The notes under the pieces: model-generated
Databases searched by the model: none
What the model saw: the letters and a program-made list of their open reading frames with translations, nothing else
What the model was told of the DNA's origin: nothing
Part shown: one piece after another, positions 51,535 through 60,150 of the stretch
Layout: the number at the start of each line of letters is the position of its first letter
How positions within the stretch are numbered: the first letter of the stretch is position 1
Source of the DNA: Claveliimonas acetigenes
GTDB taxonomy: Bacteria > Bacillota > Clostridia > Lachnospirales > Lachnospiraceae
Direction: 5' to 3'
Assembly (NCBI RefSeq): GCF_025567385.1
Contig: NZ_JAOQJU010000002.1
Coordinates: 1 to 64,000, forward strand
Length of the DNA: 64,000 nucleotides
Position numbers and translations under genes: made by a program

Positions 51535-52827
51535 ATGAGAATACAGAAATTAGACAGAAACAGCCGACAAAATCTGTTAGAAGATCTGCTGAAGAGAAGT
51601 CCCAATAATTATGGGCAATATGAACAGGGAGTTGCAGAGATTCTTGCCCGTGTAAAAGAAGAAGGAGATGCGGCAGTATTTGCGTACACCCAAAAATTCG
51701 ATCATGCTCTGATTCATTCAGGCAATGTACAGGTAACGGAAGCAGAAATAAAAGAGGCTTATAACCAGGTAGATGACTCTTTCGTCGGGATTATCGGAAA
51801 AGCTTTGCATAATATCAGGAATTATCATGAAAAGCAGCGTAGGTACAGCTGGTTTGACAGTAAGCCGGATGGAACAATATTGGGTCAGAAAATAACACCG
51901 CTCCAGAGAGTCGGAGTCTATGTTCCGGGAGGGAAAGCGGCATACCCCTCTTCTGTCCTTATGAATATTGTCCCGGCGCAGGTGGCAGGTGTAGAGGAAA
52001 TTATTATGGTAACACCACCCGGAAAAGACGGAAAGGTTAATCCCAATACTCTGGTTGCTGCCCATGAAGCAGGGGCAACAGCAATCTATAAAGTGGGCGG
52101 GGCGCAGGCGGTAGGAGCGCTTGCCTATGGAACAGAGTCTATTCCAAAAGTGGATAAAATCGTAGGACCGGGTAATATCTATGTGGCATTGGCTAAAAAA
52201 GCCGTATACGGTCATGTAAGCATCGATGCCATTGCGGGGCCAAGTGAGATTCTTGTTGTAGCTGATGAGACTGCGAACCCCAGATATGTAGCAGCAGATC
52301 TTTTGTCTCAGGCAGAACATGACGAACTTGCTTCTGCCATTTTGGTTACCACAAGCAGCGAACTTGCCATAAAGGTTTCTGAACAGGTGGATACATTTGT
52401 GAGAGAACTTTCCCGCGGGGAAATTATTCAAAAATCTCTGGATAATTATGGATATATTTTGGTTGCAGATACGATGGACGAAGTGATAGAAATTGCAAAT
52501 GATATTGCTTCTGAACATTTGGAGATTATGACGAAAGATCCGTATAATGTAATGACAAAAATCCGTAATGCAGGTGCAATTTTTATCGGTGAATATGCAA
52601 GTGAACCTTTGGGAGATTATTTTGCAGGACCGAATCATGTGCTTCCCACCAACGGAACGGCAAGATTCTTTTCACCGCTTTCTGTTGATGACTTTATTAA
52701 AAAATCAAGTATCATCGGCTATTCAAAAGAAGCGCTTGCACTGATTCATGAAGATATAGAGGCCTTTGCAGAAGCAGAACAGCTTACTGCCCATGCAAAT
52801 TCTATAAGAGTCCGTTTTGAAGAATAG
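51535..52827 (+). CDS. hisD: histidinol dehydrogenase
   Basis: 430 residues, normal length. It oxidises histidinol to histidine in two NAD+-dependent steps. Motifs are GVYVPGGKAAYPSSVLMN, the zinc/active-site region DLLSQAEHDELASA and the C-terminal GPNHVLPTNGTARF. AGGAG at 51521-51525 supports the ATG at 51535; ATGs at 51526 and 51529 are too close to it. Confidence 0.97.
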   Translation: MRIQKLDRNSRQNLLEDLLKRSPNNYGQYEQGVAEILARVKEEGDAAVFAYTQKFDHALIHSGNVQVTEAEIKEAYNQVDDSFVGIIGKALHNIRNYHEKQRRYSWFDSKPDGTILGQKITPLQRVGVYVPGGKAAYPSSVLMNIVPAQVAGVEEIIMVTPPGKDGKVNPNTLVAAHEAGATAIYKVGGAQAVGALAYGTESIPKVDKIVGPGNIYVALAKKAVYGHVSIDAIAGPSEILVVADETANPRYVAADLLSQAEHDELASAILVTTSSELAIKVSEQVDTFVRELSRGEIIQKSLDNYGYILVADTMDEVIEIANDIASEHLEIMTKDPYNVMTKIRNAGAIFIGEYASEPLGDYFAGPNHVLPTNGTARFFSPLSVDDFIKKSSIIGYSKEALALIHEDIEAFAEAEQLTAHANSIRVRFEE

Positions 52828-52840
52828 GGGGAGCTTCCAC

Positions 52841-53428
52841 ATGGAGAGGACAGCAACATGTAAAAGAAAAACAAAAGAAACCGATATCACCGTCACCATT
52901 AATCTGGACGGGCAGGGAAGAAATGATATCCATACAGGAATCGGATTTTTTGATCATATGCTGGATGGATTCGCACGTCACGGATTGTTTGACCTTACGG
53001 TAAGAGCAGAGGGAGATATCCACGTAGACTGCCATCATACAGTTGAAGATGTGGGAATTGTACTGGGAACGGCTATTTTAAAGGCTGTGGGAGATAAAGC
53101 AGGTATCAAGCGGTATGGAAGTTTTCTTCTGCCTATGGATGAATCCTTGGTGCTTTGCGCGGTGGATCTGTCAGGACGTCCTTACTTGAACTATGACGCT
53201 TCGTTCCCCACAGAACGGATAGGAACCCTTGACACGGAAATGATCCGTGAATTTTTCTATGCAGTTTCATATACAGCCATGATGAATCTGCATCTTAAGA
53301 TCCTGGATGGCAAAAACAGTCATCATATGGCTGAAGCAATGTTTAAAGGATTTGGAAAAGCGCTTGACATGGCCACCATGGATGAGCCTCGCATGAAAGA
53401 GGCGTGGACTACAAAAGGCGCACTGTAA
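52841..53428 (+). CDS. hisB: imidazoleglycerol-phosphate dehydratase
   Basis: 195 residues, the single-function dehydratase without the phosphatase domain found in enteric HisB. Motifs are FFDHMLDGFARHG, the metal-binding HHTVEDVGI and KNSHHMAEAMFK. GGGGGAG at 52827-52833 supports the ATG. No hisC follows, unlike many his operons. Confidence 0.97.
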   Translation: MERTATCKRKTKETDITVTINLDGQGRNDIHTGIGFFDHMLDGFARHGLFDLTVRAEGDIHVDCHHTVEDVGIVLGTAILKAVGDKAGIKRYGSFLLPMDESLVLCAVDLSGRPYLNYDASFPTERIGTLDTEMIREFFYAVSYTAMMNLHLKILDGKNSHHMAEAMFKGFGKALDMATMDEPRMKEAWTTKGAL

Positions 53429-53446
53429 AGAGGAGAAGTTTTCAAA

Positions 53447-54730
53447 ATGAGTTACAAGAAATTAATACCATGTATTTTTATTGATTCTGGTAAGGCGGTG
53501 AAGTGGTTTGATGACAGAACTGTGCTATCAGAAGACGTTGTGGGGCTTGCAAAATATTACAGCGACCATGGGGCAGATGAATTGATTGTTCTGGATCTGT
53601 CAGATTCTGATGAAGAACATGATGAAGCAATTAATCTGATGAAGAAGATTAACCGTGTGATTCGGATCCCAATGGTTGCCGGCGGGAATATCAGGCGGCA
53701 GGAAGACGTAAAGAAAATTCTATACGCCGGTGCTAAAAGGGCTATGCTGAATTTTTCCAAGACAGACAGCCTGAAATTAATTGAAGACGCGGCCAAAAGA
53801 TTCGGCAAAGAGAAAATAGCTGTTTCATTGAACGATTTTGATGCGTTATTTAAACAGCAGCACCTGATTCAGGATTATAGCAGCGAAATTGTTTTCATGC
53901 ATCGCCTGGATTTGGATTCTGTTATGAATATTACGGAAATTCCTTGTGTAATTATTACGGATACTATGGAAGAACCGGAGCTTTTTAAAATACTTAAGTG
54001 TCCCGGAGTCAAGGGACTTTCCGGAAAATTCGTAAGCCAGACGGATATGGATTTTGTTGCTTTTAAAAATAAATGTGAACAAGAAGAAATCAAAATGACA
54101 TCTTTTGAAACGATGATGGAATTCTCGGAATTTAAGACAAATGCGGACGGACTTCTTCCTGTTGTTGTACAGCATTATAAAACACAGGAAGTTCTTATGG
54201 TTGCCTACATGAATGAAGAGGCTTTCTATATGACGGTGAAGACAGGAAAGATGACCTATTTCAGCAGAAGCAGACAGAGCCTGTGGGTAAAAGGAGAGAC
54301 CAGCGGGCATTTCCAGTACGTAAAATCTCTTACCATTGACTGTGATAAAGATACGCTGCTTGCCAAGGTGGATCAGGTGGGAGTGGCCTGCCATACGGGA
54401 AATCCGACCTGCTTCTTCCAGCCGATTGTGGGAACAGACTATGATGAGACGAACCCCCTGCAGGTATTTGAAAGTGTTTACGCTACGATCCAGAACCGGC
54501 GCGAACATCCTAAGGAGGGCTCCTATACGAACTATCTGTTTGACAAGGGGATTGATAAAATCCTGAAAAAGGTAGGCGAGGAAGCGACAGAGATTATTAT
54601 CGCTGCTAAGAACCCCAATCCTGAAGAAATTAAATATGAAATGGCAGATTTTCTCTATCATGCAATGGTATTGATGGTAGAGCGGGGGATAAGCTGGGAT
54701 GACATCGTCCGGGAATTGGCCGACAGATAA
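53447..54730 (+). CDS. hisIE: fusion of a degenerate HisF-like domain to HisI-HisE
   Basis: 427 residues. Residues about 1-222 form a HisA/HisF-like barrel (IPMVAGGNIRRQEDVKK), but it looks inactive: the catalytic Asp11 of HisF is Phe11, and the second-half phosphate-binding SGG is TDT (171-173). Residues about 225-340 are HisI (phosphoribosyl-AMP cyclohydrolase) with the metal motif DCDKDTLLAKVDQVG and CHTG...C. Residues about 345-427 are HisE (phosphoribosyl-ATP pyrophosphohydrolase) with KVGEEATEIIIAAK. The HisI and HisE parts appear complete. It is the last his gene; no obvious terminator follows it. Active HisF, HisH, HisA and HisC must be encoded elsewhere if the pathway is complete. 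Confidence 0.88.
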   Translation: MSYKKLIPCIFIDSGKAVKWFDDRTVLSEDVVGLAKYYSDHGADELIVLDLSDSDEEHDEAINLMKKINRVIRIPMVAGGNIRRQEDVKKILYAGAKRAMLNFSKTDSLKLIEDAAKRFGKEKIAVSLNDFDALFKQQHLIQDYSSEIVFMHRLDLDSVMNITEIPCVIITDTMEEPELFKILKCPGVKGLSGKFVSQTDMDFVAFKNKCEQEEIKMTSFETMMEFSEFKTNADGLLPVVVQHYKTQEVLMVAYMNEEAFYMTVKTGKMTYFSRSRQSLWVKGETSGHFQYVKSLTIDCDKDTLLAKVDQVGVACHTGNPTCFFQPIVGTDYDETNPLQVFESVYATIQNRREHPKEGSYTNYLFDKGIDKILKKVGEEATEIIIAAKNPNPEEIKYEMADFLYHAMVLMVERGISWDDIVRELADR

Positions 54731-54815
54731 GACCGAATTCGGAATGAAAGCGCCCTTTTCTGCGTATACTGGATGATAGAGACGTTCATATGTAAATGTG
54801 AAAAGGGGCAATTTT

Positions 54816-55118
54816 ATGAATGATTCGGAAAAGCGCAGAAAACAGCTTCTTAACCAGACGAAAAATTTGTATTCCGATTATCGGACACCACCTGCCGTAC
54901 ATCCAAGATATGCTAATACATATGCCAGCCTGTACAGGGAAGCTGATGGGGAAGATGAAGTTCCCGGGACCCTGGGGCTTAGGATACTGCTTTGCGTTCT
55001 GCTTTTTGCAGCATTTGTCACCTTAGATTACCAGGGAGAAAAAATTGCTGATGTAAGCAGCAGCCAGATTGTTGATGTGATTGAAACGGATTATGCGGGA
55101 ATTGACAGTGTTTTGTAA
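54816..55118 (+). CDS. small single-pass membrane protein
   Basis: 100 residues. A hydrophilic N-terminus (about 1-58, SEKRRKQLLNQTKNLYSDY), one membrane helix (LGLRILLCVLLFAAFVTL) and a short acidic exterior tail. No known domain recognised. AAAGGGGC precedes the ATG. The next gene's consensus promoter lies inside its last codons. Confidence 0.68.
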   Translation: MNDSEKRRKQLLNQTKNLYSDYRTPPAVHPRYANTYASLYREADGEDEVPGTLGLRILLCVLLFAAFVTLDYQGEKIADVSSSQIVDVIETDYAGIDSVL

Positions 55119-55130
55119 AATTGTTATAAT
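55102..55130 (+). promoter_or_regulatory. consensus promoter of the paired radical SAM genes
   Basis: TTGACA (55102-55107), 17 nt, TATAAT (55125-55130) and an extended TGT. It overlaps the end of the small membrane protein gene. It is the second perfect promoter in the window. Confidence 0.88.
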
Positions 55131-55142
55131 GGAAAACAGATT

Positions 55143-55177
55143 AGGAGGCGTTGATTTTACTTTAATCAACGCTTCCT
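55143..55177 (+). promoter_or_regulatory. 14-bp leader hairpin holding an AGGAGG
   Basis: A stem of 14 bp (55143-55156 with 55164-55177, one G-U) has a 7-nt loop. Its 5' arm starts with AGGAGG. No T run follows, so it is not a standard terminator. It begins about 6 nt after the expected transcription start and lies 33 nt before the start codon. Confidence 0.6.
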
Positions 55178-55210
55178 GTATGTACAATTGGTCTGTAATG
55201 AGGTAAATAC

Positions 55211-57076
55211 ATGAGAAAATTAGCATTAAGTGACGAAATATTATTAAAAATAGAGAAACCGGCCCGCTATATAGGCAATGAAGTAAATAGTGTAATCAAA
55301 GACAAAAGCAAAGTGGATATTCGTTTTGTCATGTGCTTTCCAGACGTGTATGAGATAGGAATGTCACATTTAGGCATTCAGATTCTCTATGATATGTTTA
55401 ACCGCCGCGAGGATGTCTGGTGTGAGCGGGTATACTCTCCATGGATAGATTTAGATAAAATTATGCGGGAAGAGAAGCTTCCTCTATTTGCACTGGAATC
55501 CCAAGATCCAATAAAAGAATTTGATTTTCTCGGCATTACCATTCAGTATGAGATGTGTTATACGAATATTCTGCAGATATTGGATCTTAGCGGAATGGCT
55601 CTGAAAGCATGTGAAAGAAAAGAAGAGGACCCGATTGTAATCGGAGGCGGACCTTGTACGTATAATCCGGAACCGTTGGCAGAATTTTTTGATCTGTTTT
55701 ATATCGGAGAAGGTGAAACAGTATATGACGAGCTTCTTGATACCTATAAAGAGAACCGAAAAGCCGGAGGCACAAAGAAAGATTTCCTTGAGAAAGCGGC
55801 TGGTATAGAAGGAATTTATGTTCCGTCTTTGTATACTGTAACTTATAAAGAGGACGGAACTATTGATACATTTGCACCAAGCAGCTCTCATGCCCCGGCA
55901 GTAATTAAGAAACAGGTAGTTATGGATGTGACAGATACGTACTATCCGGAATCTCCGGTTGTTCCCTTTATCAAAGCAACCCAGGACAGGGTGGTTTTGG
56001 AGATACAAAGAGGCTGTATCCGGGGATGCCGGTTTTGTCAGGCGGGGATGATTTACCGTCCCACCAGAGAACGCAATGTAGAAAAATTGAAAGCGTATGC
56101 CCGAAACATGCTGAAAAGCACCGGACACGAAGAAATCTCGTTAAGTTCTTTAAGTTCCAGTGATTACAGCCAATTAGAAGAACTGGTAACATTTTTGATT
56201 GAAGAATTTAAAGAAAAAGGGATTAATATTTCTCTTCCTTCTCTCAGAATCGATGCCTTTTCCCTTGATGTAATGGGAAAGGTCCAGGATATCCGGAAAA
56301 GCAGTTTGACTTTTGCGCCGGAGGCAGGGTCTCAGCGAATGCGGAACGTGATTAATAAAGGTTTAACAGAAGAGGATATCATCAATGGCGCCGGACAGGC
56401 ATTTGAGGGCGGATGGTCTAAGGTTAAGCTGTATTTTATGCTCGGGCTTCCTACGGAGACGAAAGAAGATATGAAAGAAATAGCGGTTCTTGCTGACAAA
56501 GTAGCCCGGCGTTACTACGAGATTCCCAAGGAACAGCGGAATGGGAAGTGCCAGATTACGGCAAGTTCTTCCTTCTTTATTCCTAAGCCGTTTACTCCCT
56601 TCCAGTGGGCGAGGATGTATACAAACGAAGAATACATTGCAAGAGCTGCCATTGTAAAGCATGCGTTTCAAGATCAGCTTAACCGCAAGAGTCTGAAATA
56701 TAACTGGCATGATGCGGAGGTTACCGTATTAGAAGGCGTATTTGCCCGGGGCGACAGAAGAACAGGAAAGGTGATCGAGGAAGCTTACCGTTTGGGATGT
56801 CTTTACGATTCCTGGACGGAAACCTTTGACAATGATAAATGGATGCAGGCTTTTGAAAATACAGGTATTGATATAGGTTTCTACAATCTCCGGGAACGCT
56901 CCCTGGATGAAAAATTCCCCTGGGACTTCATTGATACAGGTGTAACGAAAGAATTTCTGATACAAGAATGGAAGCGCGCCATGAACGGAGAGGTAACGCC
57001 TAACTGCCGACAGCGATGTTCCGGCTGCGGTGTAGCAAAATGGAAGGGAGGCGTCTGTGTTGAAAGTAAGAATTAA
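55211..57076 (+). CDS. TIGR03960-type B12-binding radical SAM protein
   Basis: 621 residues. A B12-binding-like N-terminus (about 1-190) is followed by the radical SAM domain with RGCIRGCRFCQAG near residue 272. The C-terminus has a Cys-rich end, CRQRCSGCGVAKWKGGVC. Together with the next gene it forms a conserved pair of unknown reaction, often next to rng and rplU. Overlaps the next gene by 20 nt. Confidence 0.92.
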   Translation: MRKLALSDEILLKIEKPARYIGNEVNSVIKDKSKVDIRFVMCFPDVYEIGMSHLGIQILYDMFNRREDVWCERVYSPWIDLDKIMREEKLPLFALESQDPIKEFDFLGITIQYEMCYTNILQILDLSGMALKACERKEEDPIVIGGGPCTYNPEPLAEFFDLFYIGEGETVYDELLDTYKENRKAGGTKKDFLEKAAGIEGIYVPSLYTVTYKEDGTIDTFAPSSSHAPAVIKKQVVMDVTDTYYPESPVVPFIKATQDRVVLEIQRGCIRGCRFCQAGMIYRPTRERNVEKLKAYARNMLKSTGHEEISLSSLSSSDYSQLEELVTFLIEEFKEKGINISLPSLRIDAFSLDVMGKVQDIRKSSLTFAPEAGSQRMRNVINKGLTEEDIINGAGQAFEGGWSKVKLYFMLGLPTETKEDMKEIAVLADKVARRYYEIPKEQRNGKCQITASSSFFIPKPFTPFQWARMYTNEEYIARAAIVKHAFQDQLNRKSLKYNWHDAEVTVLEGVFARGDRRTGKVIEEAYRLGCLYDSWTETFDNDKWMQAFENTGIDIGFYNLRERSLDEKFPWDFIDTGVTKEFLIQEWKRAMNGEVTPNCRQRCSGCGVAKWKGGVCVESKN

Positions 57077-57761
57077 GTTCCGCAAATATGGAGTCATGAA
57101 ATTTATCGGACATCTGGATGTAATGCGTTTTTTCCAGAAAGTAATGCGGCGGGCAGATATCCCGATTGCCTTTACTTCAGGCTATAGCCCCCATATGATT
57201 ATGTCTTTTGCACAGCCTCTTGGGCTTGGAGTTACAAGCGACGCAGAATATCTGGACATTGAGCTTACAAGGCCGATTTCTTCGGAAGATGCGGTTTCAC
57301 AGATGAATGCCGTTATGGTAGAAGGAATAGAAATTGTCAGTTTTTTGCAGATTCCAGATGAGAAAAAGAGCAGCGGTATGACAATTGTTGCTGCTGCCGA
57401 TTATCTGGTAACATCCAAATCAGAGGCATTTCCTGACGGATGGGAAGAGCTGGCCATACAATTTATGGATATGCCGCAGATGATTGTACGGAAAAAAACC
57501 AAGCGAAGTGAAAAAGAAGTAGACATTAAGCCGATGATTTATGATTTCCATTGGGAGAACGGGAAATTCTTTCTGCATCTGGCTGCCGGAAGCGAACAAA
57601 ATCTGAAGCCAGAGCTTGTGATGGAAGCATTCTTGGCATTTGCAGGCGCTGATGCTGCGGAATATCCACTGCATTATCACCGCTTGGAAGTATATGCAAA
57701 GAAACCGGATGGCACGGGGTTCTGTTCTCTTGAGTCACTGGGAACGGAAATATTTCTATAA
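57057..57761 (+). CDS. DUF2344/TIGR03936 protein
   Basis: 234 residues. N-terminal KVRIKFRKYGVMKFIGHLDV and TSGYSPHMIMSFAQPLGLGV identify the DUF2344 family. It is the conserved partner of TIGR03960-type radical SAM proteins; in some genomes the two are fused. Start GTG at 57057 or TTG at 57060, with AGGGAGG at 57045-57051. Confidence 0.88.
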   Translation: MLKVRIKFRKYGVMKFIGHLDVMRFFQKVMRRADIPIAFTSGYSPHMIMSFAQPLGLGVTSDAEYLDIELTRPISSEDAVSQMNAVMVEGIEIVSFLQIPDEKKSSGMTIVAAADYLVTSKSEAFPDGWEELAIQFMDMPQMIVRKKTKRSEKEVDIKPMIYDFHWENGKFFLHLAAGSEQNLKPELVMEAFLAFAGADAAEYPLHYHRLEVYAKKPDGTGFCSLESLGTEIFL

Positions 57762-57793
57762 CTGAAACTTTGACAGTTTAATTCGATAAAGGC

Positions 57794-57821
57794 TTGACAA
57801 TTACAGCAGAGAAGGTATTAT
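57794..57821 (+). promoter_or_regulatory. promoter of the YbaK-like gene
   Basis: TTGACA (57794-57799), 16 nt and TATTAT (57816-57821), about 20 nt before the ribosome-binding site. Confidence 0.65.
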
Positions 57822-57842
57822 AGTAGACTAGAGGTGACTTTG

Positions 57843-58325
57843 ATGGGAAAAAAAGAGATAAAAACCAACGCGATGAGAATCCTTGACCGCAATCAAATAA
57901 AGTATTCTTATCAGACCTATGTATGTGAAGAATTTACAGATGGAATACAGGTTGCCGATATGCTTGGTCTGGAGCACCGGCTTGTCTATAAGACATTGGT
58001 GACAACCGGAAAGACCGGAGAGCATTATGTATTCGTTATCCCAATTGAAGCGGAGATTGATTTTAAGAAGGCGGCAAGGGCGGTGGGTGAGAAGTCTCTG
58101 GAGATGCTGCATTTAAAGGATCTGACGAAGGTGACAGGCTATGTCCGAGGCGGATGTACGGCAATCGGGATGAAAAAGCAGTTCCCGACAGTGATCCAGG
58201 AGGATGCCAAAGAGCTTGAGAAAATCTATGTAAGCGGTGGAAAGCTTGGCATGCAGATTGAGCTGTCTCCATCTGACCTACAGAAGGTGTCCCATGCAGT
58301 TTTTGAAGATGTCATCCATCAATAA
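57843..58325 (+). CDS. ybaK: Cys-tRNA(Pro) deacylase (YbaK/EbsC family)
   Basis: 160 residues. It hydrolyses mischarged Cys-tRNA(Pro). The family core is VYKTLVTTGKTGEHYVFVIP, with the catalytic Lys in that region, followed by GYVRGGCTAIGMKKQFPT. ATG at 57843 with GAGGTGA at 57831-57837. Confidence 0.92.
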   Translation: MGKKEIKTNAMRILDRNQIKYSYQTYVCEEFTDGIQVADMLGLEHRLVYKTLVTTGKTGEHYVFVIPIEAEIDFKKAARAVGEKSLEMLHLKDLTKVTGYVRGGCTAIGMKKQFPTVIQEDAKELEKIYVSGGKLGMQIELSPSDLQKVSHAVFEDVIHQ

Positions 58326-58367
58326 GAGTAAAATGTAAACAAAAGAAATAAACGGAGGGTTACTGGA

Positions 58368-59687
58368 ATGATAAAAGTAGTAAAATTTGGTGGAAGTTCA
58401 CTGGCAAGTGCGGAGCAGTTTAAAAAAGTCGGAAGAATCATCCGGCAGGAGGAATCAAGGAGATATGTAATTCCATCAGCACCGGGGAAACGCACATCAA
58501 ACGATACGAAAGTAACCGATATGTTATATAGCTGTTACTGCCTGGCTATTCAGGAGGAGGAATTTGAAGAACAGCTTGAAGGCATCAAAGCCCGTTATAA
58601 GGAAATCATTGACGGTCTTAAGCTTCATCTGAACCTGGATGAAGAATTTAAGATTATCCGTGAGAATTTCAGTAAGAAGATCGGAAGAGACTATGCTGCT
58701 TCTAGAGGAGAATACTTAAACGGTATCGTCATGGCAAATTATCTTGGCTATGAATTTATTGACGCAGCGGAAGTAATCTTTTTTGATGAAAATGGCAATT
58801 TTGATTCAGAAAAAACAGATACGATTCTTTCAGAGCGGCTTTCCGGTACCGCCAAAGCTGTAATTCCCGGATTCTACGGAAGTAAGCCTGACGGCAAGAT
58901 TAAGACATTTTCACGGGGAGGGTCTGATATTACAGGCTCTATCGTAGCAAAAGCCGTACATGCAGATATCTATGAAAACTGGACAGATGTATCTGGTTTT
59001 CTGATTGCAGATCCGAGAGTGGTGAAGAATCCAAAATCTATTGATGTGATTACATATCGGGAGTTGCGGGAGCTTTCTTATATGGGAGCAACTGTTCTTC
59101 ATGAAGATGCAATCTTCCCTGTAAGAAAGGAAGGCATCCCCATCAACATCCGCAATACGAATGCACCGGAGCATAAGGGTACCTTAATCGTAGAGGGAAC
59201 CTGCAGAAAGCCCCGTTTTGTAATTACGGGTATTGCCGGGAAGAAGGATTTCGCATCGATTACCGTAGAAAAAGATATGATGAATTCAGAAGTGGGATTC
59301 TGTCGGAAAGTGCTTCAGGTATTTGAAGATAATCAGATTTCCATTGAACATATGCCCTCCGGCATTGATACGATGACAATCTTCGTCCATCAGGATGAAT
59401 TTGAAGAAAAAGAGCAGAAAGTACTGGCGGGCATCCACCGAGCGGTAAATCCGGATTTTCTGGAATTAGAATCGGATCTTGCGCTGATAGCCGTTGTGGG
59501 GCGCGGTATGCGGGCTACCAGAGGTACTTCAGGACGCATTTTTTCTGCACTTGCTCATAGCAATGTAAATGTCAAGATGATTGATCAGGGTTCCAGCGAG
59601 CTGAACATTATTATCGGTGTAAGGAACCATGACTTCAATGCTGCTATCACAGCTATTTATGATATTTTTGTCACAACGCAGATTTAA
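58368..59687 (+). CDS. lysC: aspartate kinase
   Basis: 439 residues. It phosphorylates aspartate, the entry to lysine, threonine and methionine synthesis. The kinase domain (about 1-290) begins KVVKFGGSSLAS and contains FSRGGSDITGSIVAKAV. Tandem ACT domains (about 295-439) with HMPSGIDTM and IDQGSSELNIIIGV suggest amino-acid feedback. First of an aspartate-centred group of genes that ends with asnA. Confidence 0.95.
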   Translation: MIKVVKFGGSSLASAEQFKKVGRIIRQEESRRYVIPSAPGKRTSNDTKVTDMLYSCYCLAIQEEEFEEQLEGIKARYKEIIDGLKLHLNLDEEFKIIRENFSKKIGRDYAASRGEYLNGIVMANYLGYEFIDAAEVIFFDENGNFDSEKTDTILSERLSGTAKAVIPGFYGSKPDGKIKTFSRGGSDITGSIVAKAVHADIYENWTDVSGFLIADPRVVKNPKSIDVITYRELRELSYMGATVLHEDAIFPVRKEGIPINIRNTNAPEHKGTLIVEGTCRKPRFVITGIAGKKDFASITVEKDMMNSEVGFCRKVLQVFEDNQISIEHMPSGIDTMTIFVHQDEFEEKEQKVLAGIHRAVNPDFLELESDLALIAVVGRGMRATRGTSGRIFSALAHSNVNVKMIDQGSSELNIIIGVRNHDFNAAITAIYDIFVTTQI

Positions 59688-59724
59688 TCTATCATTATGA
59701 ATCGGATGGGAGGTTCATAAGAAG

Positions 59725-60150
59725 ATGAAAAACATATTGTTTTTTCTAAAACCTAAGGCGGAGCTTGCATACATATATGATTACCACACGGTCAGGCAGG
59801 CTTTGGAAATTATGGAATACCATAAGTATTCTTCGGTTCCGATTTTGAGTAAAGATGGAAAATATGTCGGCTCCATCACAGAGGGGGATCTTCTGTGGGG
59901 ACTGAAAAAACTGAAGACGATTGATGTCAAGAAAACAGAATCCATCAGTGTCATGAAAATTGAAAGACGCCTGGATTACCAGTGTGTCAGCGCTGAATCG
60001 AACATGGAGGATTTGATTGACCGCGCTATGGAACAGAATTTTGTTCCGGTTATTGACGATCAGAAGAATTTTATTGGTATTATTACACGTAAAGATATTA
60101 TAGGATATTGTTACAATCAGATAAAAAAGCAGGAGGAACACCATGATTGA
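59725..60150 (+). CDS. CBS domain protein
   Basis: 141 residues made of two CBS motifs (about 15-65 and 78-135), including SVPILSKDGKYVGSITEGDL and FVPVIDDQKNFIGIITRKD. Such pairs bind adenine nucleotides. No effector domain is attached, so it may act on a partner; the next gene overlaps it by 8 nt. Confidence 0.88.
   Translation: MKNILFFLKPKAELAYIYDYHTVRQALEIMEYHKYSSVPILSKDGKYVGSITEGDLLWGLKKLKTIDVKKTESISVMKIERRLDYQCVSAESNMEDLIDRAMEQNFVPVIDDQKNFIGIITRKDIIGYCYNQIKKQEEHHD

Noticed and set aside
51718..52638. Long open frame (306 codons) on the minus strand
   Set aside because: Antisense to hisD; Cys- and Ile-rich composition and no start signals.
53846..54811. Long open frame (321 codons) on the minus strand
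   Set aside because: Antisense to the HisF-like/HisIE fusion, whose HisI and HisE motifs are clear; no protein motif in the antisense frame.
57770..57775. Extra TTGACA upstream of the YbaK-like gene
   Set aside because: No -10 box at 16-18 nt; the second TTGACA at 57794 fits instead.
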